Assembly (NCBI GenBank): GCA_010094045.1
Contig: ML986660.1
Span: forward strand, 1-64,000
Direction of reading: 5' to 3'
From: Lojkania enalia
Lineage: Eukaryota; Ascomycota; Dothideomycetes; Pleosporales
Length of the DNA: 64,000 nucleotides
The first letter of the stretch is position 1; the number at the start of each line of letters is the position of its first letter. The notes under the pieces are model-generated. The model searched no databases and was not told where the DNA came from. It was given only the letters and a program-made list of their open reading frames with translations. The translations under genes were made by a program, and so were the position numbers. Below, in pieces: positions 1 to 11,514 of the stretch.

Positions 1-535
1 TGGTCGAGAAGGAAACGGGATCAATAGGAAATTGGTCCGCGAATAGAAACGTGCGCAAGGCAGCCCAATAACGTCTGTTGAGAGCAAGATTATTCATATT
101 CGCTAGGGCTGGGGAACTCGAAGATTTGAATTAAATATTGATTTTCTTAGCGACATACTGTAATATCTCATAGCTTTGAGTTACGGGTTGATGATATAGA
201 GTCACCTGACCTAGGGTTGAAATAACCGAATCGCACCCTGCAGGGATGGCAGCGATTCGTCTCTCTTTCATCAGCCATCTCTTTTCTAAGAGAACTGAAT
301 ATACGAACATTTTAGCCCTGCTACTCTATCTATTGTTGCTACGCTGTGATCTATTATACTAGCCTATTACACATACCATTTAAACTCTTCTAGCAATCTA
401 AATGCTAGAGCACTCTTCTATTATTTATCATGAAAACATCTTTACGATAAGAACCAAATTTACGCACAAACTAGAAAATGCAAACTATCCAAAAAAAAAA
501 AAAAAAAAAAAAAGTCTAGTCTCAATGCCAACAGC
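1..535. other. Gene-free AT-rich left edge
   Basis: No coding region or RNA gene is visible. The stretch is AT-rich and ends in a run of 23 A residues at 491-513, just before a possible exon series. Confidence 0.5.
491..513 (+). repeat. Poly(A) run of 23
   Basis: Homopolymer A tract 22 bp upstream of the unidentified exon series. Confidence 0.9.
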
Positions 536-1060
536 ATGTTCGTGGAAATTGCTGAGCGAGTATATTACTTAACTTGCTATACAGAGAAGCGTCCCTCAGA
601 CTTCGCGTTCGAACCAGGACCCAGGATCGATGGTCGGCACATGTTAGATGAAATGCGTTCCACATTCTATGCGCGTGGTATCCAAAGGTGTCTGAATTAT
701 TTTCACCGATTCGGATGAATTTGCCATTGCGGCAACCAAGATGCGGTGCTTGCCGCCATGCAAGTTCCTAAGAGTGAGTAAGCCTCAGAAACTTACCTCT
801 TAATTAGACTAAAACAACTCTGGGTATTAACCCTGTATAGGTCATGAAGTCCTGGCTGATGGAGTGAGCGTCGCATATGAGCATGATGCTGACTCGGGAT
901 TAAGAGTCCTTCGACGCCAATGCGGAGATGCCTACATTCGTAAGTTGACCCCCGTGTTGCTTATCAAGGTCGAGAAACGTTGACACGTTTTATCTTTCAC
1001 CCTCGGTTAGGAGGCACAGGCAACTCGGTGCGATCCGTGGTACGGAGTACAATGGAGTGA
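536..1060 (+). pseudogene. Unidentified spliced exon series, probably a decayed gene end
   Basis: Three open segments join in frame through two well-formed introns. Segment one ends at 773, intron 774-840 runs GTGAGT to TATAG, segment two is 841-939, intron 940-1010 runs GTAAGT to GTTAG, and segment three is 1011-1060 ending in TGA. The joined peptide contains CGNQDAVLAAMQVPK, HEVLADGVSVAYEHDADSG and LRVLRRQCGDAYIR, which look like real protein. Upstream the same frame is open from 536 but carries a TGA at 716-718, and no acceptor just after it restores a clean model except one at 741. I do not recognise the family. It is either the 3' end of a gene with unseen 5' exons or a gene killed by a nonsense change. 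The flank on both sides is AT-rich and otherwise empty, which favours decay. Confidence 0.4.
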
Positions 1061-2211
1061 CTGAAAATTGATGTATCCACCGAGATAAGAACGCCCTAGG
1101 AGCGGCGCAGATGTCTAGAGAAGCAAGAAAGTGTTAGGCAAATGTAAAGGTCCTTATCATACACCCTTGAGACCTTCAGATGTTTGACTGAACTCACTAA
1201 AGTGACTGCGAAAGGAGTCGAGACGTGGTCGTGTTGAAGTGATAGCGCGAGGGGAAAATGCAACTTAGCCAGTCGCGGCACGAGCGTTCATCAATAGGTT
1301 CTCATGATAGTCACGAGGTAACGAGATAGGAATTGTCGCGGCGGCGATGCAATTGCGCGTATGGGAGCACTCCTTCTGGACCCCATCTCCTCGGTTATAT
1401 TTCGGTAGTACTCACTAAATGACTCGTTAGAGGGTAGGCGGAAATGGCGCAGCTGAGGCGGAGCCCAGCCTTGGACTGATAACGATTAAGCATCCTCGAC
1501 CGAGTATTCAACGGAGCTTGCACGTCTTGGGTATGAATTTCCCCAGCAGATAGCGGCGTTTCCAGAATGATGAGTGGCGCGCGTTTTTGAGGGTAACTGT
1601 TCACTCCCACGCTTGGCGGTCTTGGAAAAGATAAGGTAGAGCTTGGATCGTCGTCGAGCCGAGTGCCCTTCAAAGCCGCGAAACCCAGAGAATGTAAATC
1701 GGAGCCAGCTCTTTGAATCCCCAGAAATCCGGGTCCTGATCAAGATAGTATATCTATCCATTTTATTCATTGGAGACGTGGGCCATCAACAACAATAGCC
1801 TAATGTCGCGTTGCAGACTCCCTTCTAGTGACTGATCTGCTTGGCGCAAAGGAAAAAACAGATATTTGTTGCGTGGCGCTTGGATGCAACGTTAGACAGA
1901 AGACATGTGCACACTCTAGGTCCAACGGTCTAGTATATCGGTCGTCAATCCTAGTCGGAGTGACAGATCCGTATTCAGCTGCTTGGCGCTTGGGATAAAG
2001 CAGACAATGCACGTGCCCTGAGAGGTAAATGTGCTGGTGGTTGCTGGATTTCGGATAATCGAATGGGTATATATTGAATAATGAGTACTCCGTCCGACGT
2101 TGATACAGCGTCATCAGATTGACTCCTATGGTAAGCAGAATCTAGAGCCGTTAATATCATTAAGATAAATCCGCCATCTACATCGCTTCTTCCCTGGACT
2201 CTCACATCCTC
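1061..2211. other. Gene-free stretch
   Basis: Only short overlapping antisense ORFs with no family resemblance and no plausible splice partners. I see nothing supportable here. The 3' end of the amino-acid permease begins at 2212. Confidence 0.5.
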
Positions 2212-3975
2212 TTAAACGGCACGCTTGTCGACAGGAACATTTCGTTTGAGTCCAATAAGCTGTAGCATCTCGGTCCAGAATCCCATCGGAGGTGTGATAA
2301 AAGATGCCTCGTAGACATCGATGATAGGCGCGTCCCAGACTAGGTCTACCTCCTTAGATCGGATGATCTTGGTACGGTGGACCAATTTCCAAAAAACATA
2401 TAGAATGGGATAGACGCCAACCATGGTGTAGTACGTGAAGAATCCGTCCACAGTGAAATTGCCAGGCAAAAAGGTTGAGTATCCATAAACGAAGACGACC
2501 ATGGTAAGTCCAACAAGGCCAATCCATGCACTGTAAGGTTGAAACCAGCCAGTGTACGGAAGGGTCCGGCGATCGAGTCCCTGGGCCTTGCAGGCTTTGT
2601 AGAACGCAAGGTAGGTGATGCACATGGTGATGAAGTTGAGGACACCTCCAGCGGTGATTAGGTTGATTAGCCAGGTAAGGACCTTAGCCGAACCGTCGGA
2701 AACTTGGAGGAAAGACAGGAATGGGAAGCAAATCGTGATGAGGAAGCAGTAAATAGGAACGCCGTTCTTGGTGCACTTCCTGAGGAACTTTGGTGCTCGA
2801 CCCTCAATGGCAAGAGAGTACAAGCTTCGACTAGCGCAATATGTGTAGGTGTTACCGGCAGAGAATATGCTGGTGACCAAAAGTGCATTCGTGATATGAG
2901 GGAGAACAGGAATCGCGAGATTCTTCATGGCAATAACGTACGGAGATGCGGCAGCCGTGCCACCACCACTCTCCTCACCGCCCAGAATGTTTTCAAGTGT
3001 AGGGTCATTGTACGGAATGACAATACCAGCGCAAAGGGCACCAAGGATGAAGAAGAAGCCAAATCGCCAGTAGACGGTCTTGAAGGCAGTCTTAATGTAG
3101 ACTCGCGGGCGCTTGGCTTCGCCTGATACCATAGAGATGTACTCAGGGCCGACGATGCAGAAACTTGCCGCCCAAAGAGCGCCGAGAAAACCTTCGAAAC
3201 GGCCGAGAGCACCAGTGCTGAGGTATTCGGCGAATGCTCCCGGTTCATTCCAATACCGGAATCCATAGGCATCATGCTGCGGATTGCCGCCAACCATAGT
3301 GATGAAGGTAAAGCTGAACAGAATAAGGATCAAAAAGACTTTGCCACCCGACAGCCAGAATTCTGCTTCTCCGTACGCCTTGACAGCGAGGACGTTGCAC
3401 AAACTAGACCATATTTAGCTTTGAACTTATTACAATGGTGGCTGTCGCTCTGGAACAAAAGAAGGAGGTCCTCACGCGTATAATACGATGCAAGCAGCAC
3501 AGACAGCAGCCACTGGAATGTCATCTCTCCAAAATGTCAGGACTAGATTGAGCGCCGTGATCTCGAATGGAATGAGCAGAGCTTCGTAGATGAAGAAGTT
3601 CCACCCAGATGCAAAGCCGAGAGCGTCATCGACCCACTTCCCTGCCATTCGGATGAAGCCACCGGTGACAGGCATAAAGGTTGCCATCTCAGCCATGCTA
3701 TTGTTGACTAGACCAAGAAGGCAGCTGTAGAAGAGATAGGCAAGCAGCATGCCAGCTGGGCCTCCCTTGTTGAGAGCACCGCCTATACTCACGAACAATG
3801 CAGTGCCGATGGAGCCTCCAATGGCAATGAGCTGAATCTGGCGGTTCCCGAGATGGCGTTGCAGGTCGTCAGCATTGTCGGTAACCTCACCCTGCTGTAT
3901 TTCGTTACTGGGCCGTTCGTTGACGTAGCCGTCATACTTCTTGGGCTCGTCCATGTCCATGACTGCAATGGGCAA
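2212..3975 (-). CDS. Amino-acid permease (APC superfamily, fungal YAT type)
   Basis: Plasma-membrane proton/amino-acid symporter. Two exons, 3975-3476 and 3403-2212, joined through a 72-bp intron (GTGAGG to TCTAG) give 563 residues, usual for the family. A hydrophilic N-terminus with a GNRQIQLIAIGGSIGTALFV segment marks TM1 of AA-permeases; the conserved stretch around FIYEALLIPFEITALN and the FCIVGPEYISMVSGEAKRPR block follow, and roughly a dozen hydrophobic segments can be counted. The latter block is shared with dicarboxylic/general amino-acid permeases such as yeast DIP5, but substrate cannot be read from sequence. The start at 3975 is the first Met; MDMDE five residues in is an alternative. 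The gene stands alone, with a 1.9-kb upstream gap before the next gene. Family assignment is firm, substrate is inference. Confidence 0.93.
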
Positions 3976-5838
3976 TGTCGCGTGGGATTTCTGGTAGAGT
4001 TGCTGCGCAGGGAGCCGGAGAGTCGCTTTGGTTCAATCCAATGAAGGAGGGAACGAAGTCCCGTGAGGGTGTCGATAGTACAAGCTGAGGCTAGGGTGAG
4101 TTATATACGGTGGTGTGGAAAGACAGTGTGTATATATGAGCAAGAACCCTTGTCCGACGTGCAGTGCAAGAGGACCAGGAGCGTTATATACTGCTCCGGT
4201 GCAGAGGGCAAACACCCACGTCCAGGGCCTAGGTCCGTAGTCCCCGAGCAGGGTGGGATGGAGCTCGACAAGCCGCCCGGTGAATGGTATCGTGGGTCAC
4301 AGCACGAGCGGAGCGTGCTAACGCGATGGAGCCTAGGGATATTTCCCGTGGTGCTGGGCCCCCATGGATCGGATTTCGGCAGCAAAGACTTTCGCAAGCC
4401 CCAGCCGCAAGATATCGACCGCCAACCCCGCCAGTTGCGCACGAATCACATCCCAGGGAAACATTGCCTAGTTGGACCCGCCCGTGACCTGGTGCCTCCG
4501 CTAAGCCCAGAATTTGCCCATCCGATCACCAGTCCGCTTTGCACAGGCCCTGCCCTGAGTAGGTGGTGCCCTGCCCTCGATCCATCCCGCCTAATGGGAA
4601 GCGGCGAGATTTGGGTCACCCAAACGTAATGGTGGTCCATCATTCCCTCACCAGAACCCTGGGCTGCCTACGGCTACACCCGACCCTTCTAAACGCCCCA
4701 AAATTTAGAAATTTTTCAAGCAAGACGCCCTAGAAATCGACTAATCTCAGTGAAGAGCGGTGTAACTTTGCAGAGAGCGGGTGGCAACAGGGATCGATTT
4801 CATATTTCTTTTTGGTTTGTTTGGTAGGCCGGTCGGGCAGACTGGACGATAAAGTGTTCAGGATGTCAGTCTTCAATACCGAGATCCACGAGACTCTTAG
4901 ATGCGCAAGAATCGGGCACCGCTGGAGGCCTTGCGTCAGTCTTGACAGTTCCCGTTTGTCAACGTTTGAAGAGTCCGTCCGTTTTGCGCGCTTTGTAAAC
5001 GGCAGGTGCGGCGTGTTTCTCAGGCAATTTGCCTCTCAGCTGGGGTAGTCTACCAGAGTAGTAGAGGGACACGCGACAATGAAACCAACGGTCCCAATGA
5101 AGCATAGCGGACGACGCCGTCTTCTCTCGTGGCCTTGTAAAACTTAGTGCCCCATCCAGCGTTCAGCATTCTCTGCGGATCATTTAGTTAGCTGCTGGAT
5201 AGACTCGAGAGCCCAAAATTTAATGGGAATTTCCCCGTACTTATTTGCTGCCGTACGCGGGTCCCAAGCACGGAATGAGCTGACCAGGGCCTGTTAGCCA
5301 CACCAACTGGACATCCTTGCGGCTCTTGGCTACTCCAATTACAAGGATCACGAATGTGGCTTGAATTTGATAAGAGACATTGTGAAAGTGTTCACAGCAA
5401 GAGACGATGCGGTGTGTTGTGAAGCGTGAAGAGTGAAGTTGAAATACAATTGACCTCGGGAGGGGGCAACCGACGCCAGCCGAGCCGCGCCTTCCCGAAT
5501 GGAGGTCTGCATTATAATGAATCGACTGGGCACTGCTTGTCCTCTTCGGTCAAGAGCAAGGAAATGCTTAGCGCTCTGGTCATTAGCTTGTTAGGCTCTT
5601 GATCAATTCATACTTTCAAAACCCGTATATGCCCCTCTGCGAGTAATAGCTCGATTCACGCAGGAAGGGAAATCTATGTATTGTACATTGGAGGAGGTAT
5701 GTATTGAGATCCCAAACTAAGTAGTACTTTAGTCCTTCTCTCCTTTTAACCTCTTCATGTCTAGTTCCGAGGATAATATTACTGTGCCGCCATCAACTAC
5801 CCAGTGCTAATCTAGAATTCGGAAAACAAGCGCTTTAG
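3976..5838. other. Long intergenic region upstream of the permease
   Basis: About 1.9 kb with GC-rich and AT-rich patches. Open frames exist (for example + strand 4063-4629) but they show no family features and run antisense or out of frame to nothing known. The first few hundred bases must hold the permease promoter; a TATATAC-like element lies near 4183-4189. Nothing else is supportable. Confidence 0.5.
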
Positions 5839-7104
5839 TCAACCGATGATCCATTTCTTCATCCACCGCCTCAACGCTCCCGCCTCCTTTCCTCTTCCAT
5901 GACTATCGCTCCTTCTAAACCACGGAGTCAATGGGATCTTCGGGGACTTCCTTCCTCTTCGATTCACCACCTCATCCCTGAGCAACACTGAAAGCTCGTC
6001 GTCCCACTCTGACGAATCTTTCTGCTCAGCGACTTCTAGGAACCTAGGCCGTTTGGTGATGAAACCGCTATCCTCGAGATCCTGCTTAGTTCTCTGCGAT
6101 CGCAGGTAGTCCAGTATGAACTTCAACTGGGGGTCTTTGTTCCGCAACCGCAACTTTCCAAAATCAAAAAAGTCCGTTTGGAGGAGCACATCCAGCAATC
6201 CTAGGTTTGGTTCAGGGAACGTGCATAAGACGCTTTGAAGAAGTTTCGTGGATGCTTGAAGGCCGATTTCAGGCGAGAGAAGACACGCGAACAATGTGGC
6301 ATTAGAAGTTTGAATCGCTATGTCCGCCAAATTCTCCTTATCGAGGTCCAGCTGCTTGCGCTTGGATGCAAGAACCGAGAGCTCCAACTGTAACAAAAAG
6401 TGAAGAAACTCCGCCTTGGCGTTAGTGAAGGGTGAGCAAAGGAGCTTAGCTGGTAAAACAGAGAAGTTGTAAAGCGCAGTGAGATGGGCAAGCTTCTCAC
6501 GGTTGACGCGAGGGTCTGTGTAACGAAGTTCAGGAAAAGCCGCATGGGTACTAAAAACCGAAGCGGTATAGAGGCCATAATTAATCAACCCTATAGCGAG
6601 CTTCTGACCCCCTATAGCTACACCGAGATAGGTCTTGAACCGCTCCCAGGTCATGAACTTGGCGCTGAGAACTGTATAATGGGGAGAGGAAACTAGCCTA
6701 TCCTCCTCTAACTTCTTACAAAAGTCTTCTGTATCTCTTCGAATTTTCTTCTTTTGCTTACTTCGCAAGTATCGATTTTTTGGAGGCCAGCGCGAATACC
6801 TCGTGAGGTCGCACTCGCCACGGAGTTCCTTATCTTTATTTAGAGCATCAATTTGCTGGCGGATAGATGTTGCAACGCGTCCTTCTAAATCGGCCTCATT
6901 TAGAGCCTCGAATAGCACACGCATACTCATTGTCTTAAACGCTAGCTCCGTCGAAAGTTTCCGTCCAAGCATGTCACTGGCGAGACAGAGGTTAACATTG
7001 TTCGATTCAAGGAGGATCGGCTCTAGAAGCTCGGTGGGAAGACCTTCGAGGTAAGAGAGCTCTGGTGAGCGTCGCCCGGTCTGCCTTGCGGCCGTCGTCG
7101 CCAT
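5839..7104 (-). CDS. Uncharacterised F-box-like protein
   Basis: Intronless 421-residue protein. Residues about 17-35 (YLEGLPTELLEPILLESNN) match the start of the F-box pattern, LP.ELLE.I, followed by a short helix; this N-terminal arrangement is common in large lineage-specific ascomycete families in which an F-box-like head precedes a variable body. The rest is alpha-helical in character with basic stretches (KQKKKIRRD, KQLDLDKE) and no catalytic motif I recognise. The C-terminus is basic and Arg/Trp-rich. If the F-box is real the protein would be an SCF ubiquitin-ligase adaptor in cytosol or nucleus; that is inference. The start codon at 7104 is the first Met in a frame closed upstream. 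A recent family expansion or a lineage-specific orphan are both possible. Confidence 0.75.
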   Translation of the reverse strand: MATTAARQTGRRSPELSYLEGLPTELLEPILLESNNVNLCLASDMLGRKLSTELAFKTMSMRVLFEALNEADLEGRVATSIRQQIDALNKDKELRGECDLTRYSRWPPKNRYLRSKQKKKIRRDTEDFCKKLEEDRLVSSPHYTVLSAKFMTWERFKTYLGVAIGGQKLAIGLINYGLYTASVFSTHAAFPELRYTDPRVNREKLAHLTALYNFSVLPAKLLCSPFTNAKAEFLHFLLQLELSVLASKRKQLDLDKENLADIAIQTSNATLFACLLSPEIGLQASTKLLQSVLCTFPEPNLGLLDVLLQTDFFDFGKLRLRNKDPQLKFILDYLRSQRTKQDLEDSGFITKRPRFLEVAEQKDSSEWDDELSVLLRDEVVNRRGRKSPKIPLTPWFRRSDSHGRGKEAGALRRWMKKWIIG

Positions 7105-8106
7105 AGTAGTCAGTGGCGCTGCTATGGCTAGCTCGCGACGTGAAGCGATGCTTGAATTCGTAACGCGTTGCGCCTGTTTGAGCTATAGTCACTAAGAGAT
7201 ATTAGTTAGTTACTATGCCTATTCGCCCAGGCAGTGGCGTTGCGAGTGCTAAGGTATTTGTATTGTAAATGAACGAGGTGGATGTTTATGTAGTCGGTGC
7301 TAGCCGTTTGAAATCAAAACGCGTCGAATTTGACAACAGTATGCTTAAGAATTGAGGTGTGGGAAGAGCATGTGATGTCGCTTGCAAACGGTGAAAGCAT
7401 CAACTAATGAGCGAGACGCTGTACATGCCAAGACCGTGAAGGCGGGATCTATTCCATACCCAAAGATAACAAAGATTTCCATTTCTCAAATCAGATATTA
7501 CATGAGCTTATATGCTCTCTCGAAATTGGGACTTTGCAATGGCCCATAAGATTACTTATAATTCGTGTTCGAATAGCCTCTTCCTCTCTAGTTGATATTA
7601 TCTTCACACAGATTCCATAGTGCAAGCGACGACCATCTATCCTTAAGCACGCTCGCCATTATAGCAAAATTCTTATTTCCAGAAAGTTTTTCCAGGAGAA
7701 GAAGCCGTTGTCCAATCGAGTTCTAGACTTTGTAATATGAGGTTACCACTTTGACTAGATTCTAAATCACTCAATGTCAACCGGCGCAATAGCATAAAAT
7801 TTACTTGCGCTCCATATCAACATATATGAAGCCATAGAAAAGCACTTCTTCAAGTTTATCGCATAAATAAATTCGTCGCACGATCAGGCATCCCATGCTC
7901 GTATTCCTACGATTCCTTTGCGCAGCAAACACCGCGCCGCAACGTCAGCCTCATCCCGATCCTTCAGCCTTGCATTCGCTGTCATCTGGCCACCACAGCC
8001 TTTATGGCACAGTACATTATAGATATATGTGGCTCTTGCACTCTCCTCAGTCTTTTCTGTTTTCTTCCCAAAACTTCAATTTCAGAACTCAGTTGAAGAT
8101 AAAAAG
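7105..8106. other. Intergenic, divergent promoter region
   Basis: About 1 kb between two divergently transcribed genes. AT-rich with no open frame of note and no RNA-like fold recognised by eye. It should contain the promoters of the F-box-like gene (-) and of the small membrane protein gene (+). Confidence 0.5.
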
Positions 8107-8484
8107 ATGTCTGCAAAATTCTCCTACCTTCCGACCATAAAACCTACGCCAATCACGCCGCCTCCACCTACGTATACCGCAAACCCTGAAGTTGCTCAAC
8201 CGCACTCCCCTTCTGGTCCCGTCTACACGCAAGATGGCCTTAACCTTCCACCATACTACACCTCGTATCCGCAACAAGGCCCCTCGCAGCTCCACCCTAG
8301 CGCGCAGACGGAAATATCGAAAAGGCGACGTCTTCGCCCAAGGCACGTACTGATTTGCTGGTGTATCTGGGTGTTCTTTACATTGTGTGTAATGATTGCG
8401 ATCGTGGTGACGGTGGTGGTGTTAATGGAGAAGAAGTCGAAGGATCGCAAGAAAGAATTTGATAATTTTCGTTTGAGGCTCTAA
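8107..8484 (+). CDS. Small proline-rich single-pass membrane protein
   Basis: A 125-residue protein starting at the Met of MSAKFSYLPT (8107); the frame stays open further upstream to 8029 but that extension is hydrophobic and lies in what looks like leader. Residues 1-70 are Pro/Tyr/Thr-rich and probably disordered (PTPITPPPPTYT, PPYYTSYPQQGPS). A basic block KRRRLRPRH leads into one strong transmembrane helix (about residues 80-105, LICWCIWVFFTLCVMIAIVV), then a short charged tail EKKSKDRKKEFD. The positive-inside rule puts the disordered head in the cytosol. I know no named family; many small fungal ORFs have this design. Function unknown. A similar-looking but broken ORF follows at 9041. 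Confidence 0.55.
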   Translation: MSAKFSYLPTIKPTPITPPPPTYTANPEVAQPHSPSGPVYTQDGLNLPPYYTSYPQQGPSQLHPSAQTEISKRRRLRPRHVLICWCIWVFFTLCVMIAIVVTVVVLMEKKSKDRKKEFDNFRLRL

Positions 8485-9040
8485 GTTGAGAAGCTATTAT
8501 CAGAATTTCACAGTACCAAGTTTCCAGGATAAAGAGGAAGATTTTTGTGGAATGACTTATGTGCACACTGGTTAGTCGTGGCCTGAACAAAGTCATGGGT
8601 TCGGCAACGTAGCACCGGTTATCACTAGAGAAATACAGAGACAAGGAAGCGGATTGCCAAAGTTTGGCGACACCGATCAGTCCTTGGATACGTTATCTAA
8701 CGTGGATAGCGATGCGCCGCAGAAGTTACCAATCGCTTCAAAGCATACCGAGAGTCGCTACGCGGCTTAGACTCTCTCCGAACAGAATGGATTTATACTT
8801 ATAATCGAACGAATATTGGCTAGAATGTGTAAAATATAGACAGAGAAGACGGGTACGAGGGATCAATATTTGCGAAGTTTCGTCGTAAAAGGTACCGCAT
8901 CAAAATGCTTGGGACGTTAGGCGGTGTGCGATATGTAGTAGTATCCCTTGCTTCGCTTCACCAGTCGGGGGCATTCCATAATTCAGCTCAACCAAATCAT
9001 ATAAAAGAACCTCAAAGAATATATAATTTCAGTCTTCAAA
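8485..9040. other. Intergenic spacer
   Basis: AT-rich sequence with no supportable gene. It holds the 3' flank of the small membrane protein and perhaps the promoter of the broken ORF downstream. Confidence 0.45.
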
Positions 9041-9403
9041 ATGTGCTTCCTAGTTTCCGTCATTTTCTTCATGGCCGTCTTAATCATCCTTCTAGAACCC
9101 AGCAATCTATCCTGCCTCTCCTGATTCTGAGCCAACCTCCGAATTTGAAAATCTATCTATAGAATCTCTTACTGAGTCACCCGGGAATTCATCCGAACCT
9201 CGGGAGCCTCCATATTCCGACTTTGACAGCACTTCAATGACCTCCTTATATATGTCAATAGAAGCTCCACTTCAAGCAGATGAGACTCTTTCTCCAACAG
9301 ACAATTCCGAACCAAGGCTAAAAATGGACATGTACTCGGAGCGATTGAATTCCGATATAATTTACTACGTAGTGTGGGTCATCTTCGTGTTCACTTTGTT
9401 TTA
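9041..9403 (+). pseudogene. Frameshifted small Ser/Glu/Pro-rich membrane protein ORF
   Basis: An ATG at 9041 opens a signal-anchor-like segment (MCFLVSVIFFMAVLIILLEP) that hits a stop at 9122. In the frame one base over, a long open stretch (from 9096) continues with PASPDSEPTSEFENLS and ends 9401-9403 after a hydrophobic tail IIYYVVWVIFVFTLF. No intron signals explain the shift, so a one-base frameshift near 9090-9098 is the simplest reading. The design, disordered acidic middle and terminal hydrophobic helix, recalls the intact gene at 8107, but residue identity is weak. It may instead be chance. No function can be given. Confidence 0.3.
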
Positions 9404-10437
9404 ACCATACAAGGCAATACTGATTGGCTTGATTATAGCCATTACGTCTTCCTATCTGCTAACATAGATGGAACCTCACCGGGTATAACGCTAGTCCCTG
9501 CATATCAATTCTACAAAGCAATCGTCTGTTTCCAAAAAAAAAAAAAAAAAAAAATTTAATTTGGGAGCCGACTAGGACCATGCAAAGATTGATCTAGATA
9601 TGGTCGACCAAGTCTGTTCTGATGTTTTCACATCTCCTTTTCATGTAGCAGAGGGAGGGAGCAAGAGAACGTATCTCACGATGGAGCTGTGTACGGAAGC
9701 AGTACTGCATTTTACTAAGACTGTCGATATCGACGACGGCGGAGTCACCCAATATAATTGTAGAATTCGCCGTGGCATTTCCGCCGACAATGTTGACGAC
9801 GAAGAGAATGGTTAATAGGTGGACCGTGACTAAATAGGTTGTCGCGTATCCATAAATACAATTGCGTCTAGGTAGTTGCTTTTCCGTTGGTAGTCGCAGA
9901 GACCAAGTGCAGAAATTCAATGCTATTTGTGGGTAGGACAGGCCATCTTCGATGAGTATAAGATACCATTACGATTGACAATTAGCTGCCGAACAGGATG
10001 AAGATACTGAATGATACCCTCATTTTATGCAACCAATAAAACATACCTAGATATTACTTCTCAGTTAAACAATAGGGGAAACCGTATTGTCTCTTATGAT
10101 TGTGGGAATTGGCATGGAACTTGGGCACGAAGACATTCTCTTTGTATGTTTATTCGAATAGATCTGGGTTGTTGGGCGTAGCTTGGACAAGGTTGTTTGG
10201 ATGAAAATGTAGGATACGTCGACTATTTCCTTTCGATCCCCACTTAGGTTCTCTATTTTATCATGCCTAAATACCGCAATGGTCCGGTGGGCTAAAATAG
10301 TGATAGAGTATTATACCATACCTCAATTGTGAAAGACTCATTATATGCTTCCAAATAGTATGATCAGCATGTCACATTATACGACTTAGACTATTTCAAT
10401 AAAAATTAAGTGACATGACCGCCCCCATACCCCACCC
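9404..10437. other. Gene-free stretch with A-tract
   Basis: Contains a run of 21 A at 9534-9554. Short ORFs on both strands around 9594-9920 overlap each other and show no family features. Otherwise empty. Confidence 0.5.
9534..9554 (+). repeat. Poly(A) run of 21
   Basis: Homopolymer A tract in the gap left of DUG3; no element body is recognised upstream of it. Confidence 0.9.
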
Positions 10438-11514
10438 TTACATATGCATTCCCAACCTTCCCTCCACAGTATCCCCATCCTCGGCATTCAGTCCCTCATC
10501 ATACGATACTGGGATCTCCGTCTCTTTCCCCTCTTCATCCACCACAAGCGCACAATTTGCCCCAATCAAATGCCATTCCTTCTTTTCATACGTCGTTGGC
10601 TCACTCGCAATAATCGTATGCTTCCCAATTCTATCATCGACCCCGAATATTGCATTCTCATTCACCAAATCCTCGCCATCCGGATTTCCCGGAAATTTGC
10701 CATTCAGTGTCCGCCCCGCGAATTCGGACCAGTAGAGGCTAGGCGGCTGCTGCTTAACGTGATTGCGGAAGCGGATCGCGACCATTTTCTCCCCGTCTGT
10801 TGCACAGAAATTGAGGCTATTGGGCTTGCGATTTGTGCCTAGTATCCGTTTCTGTAGCTCTAGGATCTGGATTACAGCCTTGTTCATCGCAGCCAGCATT
10901 TCTTCCAAAGGATACACCTTTTCCCAATCTACTTTGCCGCCATGGGAAGTAAGGTTGGTCATATATAGTGCGGCCGCGTGCTCTGAGTCTGTCGAGCCGA
11001 AGATATTGCAATATGAGTCGAAGGAAAGGAGATCTGTCATGTCCCGTCGGATGGCGGAGAAGGAGCTGATGACTCCGTTGTGCATGAACACGTGTCTCCC
11101 AAACACGAAAGGATGGCAGTTTACCGGGGTAACGGTGCTCCCGCTAGAGGCTCGGATATGCGCAAAGACGCAGTTTGTTTCAGTGTTTTCGCACAGGGAG
11201 CGGAAGTTAAAATCGTTGATTGGTGGCGACTGTGATTTGTAGAGAGCCGGCCGAGGGCCGGAGATGTGTCTAAGGTAGGATGTTGCGGCGTTGGTATACC
11301 AAGCAACTCCAAGACCATCCATATTAAGGAGAGAGTTGCGCATCCGGATTAGGGCGTCAGAACTATGGTCTAGGTCTTTTTCTTTGTGGTGTGGTAACAA
11401 GCCGGGCAAGTAGTGCTCAGAACATTGCTTGCTGATGCTGTTGGCAGGCGTAATGAGGACGTCGGAGAGGAGACATGGCTCCGTTGGGGATATGTATGCA
11501 AACCAGCGGCACAT
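10438..11514 (-). CDS. DUG3: Glutamine amidotransferase of the glutathione degradation (DUG) pathway
   Basis: Intronless 358-residue class II (Ntn) glutamine amidotransferase, almost the length of yeast Dug3p. It begins MCRWFAY, so Cys2 becomes the N-terminal nucleophile after Met removal. Other class II landmarks are DGLGVAWY (about 66-73), FAHIRASSGS (about 118-127), NCHPFVFGRHVFMHNG (about 132-147) and GSTDSEHAAALY. In yeast, Dug3p with the peptidase Dug2p forms the cytosolic complex that removes the gamma-glutamyl group of glutathione, and Dug1p then cleaves Cys-Gly. No partner gene is seen nearby. Start at 11514 is fixed by the essential Met-Cys. Assignment rests on the N-terminus and overall family look and is strong. 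Confidence 0.92.
   Translation of the reverse strand: MCRWFAYISPTEPCLLSDVLITPANSISKQCSEHYLPGLLPHHKEKDLDHSSDALIRMRNSLLNMDGLGVAWYTNAATSYLRHISGPRPALYKSQSPPINDFNFRSLCENTETNCVFAHIRASSGSTVTPVNCHPFVFGRHVFMHNGVISSFSAIRRDMTDLLSFDSYCNIFGSTDSEHAAALYMTNLTSHGGKVDWEKVYPLEEMLAAMNKAVIQILELQKRILGTNRKPNSLNFCATDGEKMVAIRFRNHVKQQPPSLYWSEFAGRTLNGKFPGNPDGEDLVNENAIFGVDDRIGKHTIIASEPTTYEKKEWHLIGANCALVVDEEGKETEIPVSYDEGLNAEDGDTVEGRLGMHM

Noticed and set aside
2704..3293. ORFs on the opposite strand inside the permease
   Set aside because: Shadows of the real gene; no independent features.
4063..4629. 188-codon plus-strand ORF upstream of the permease
   Set aside because: No domain, biased composition, and no sensible start or splice structure; probably a GC-driven chance ORF.
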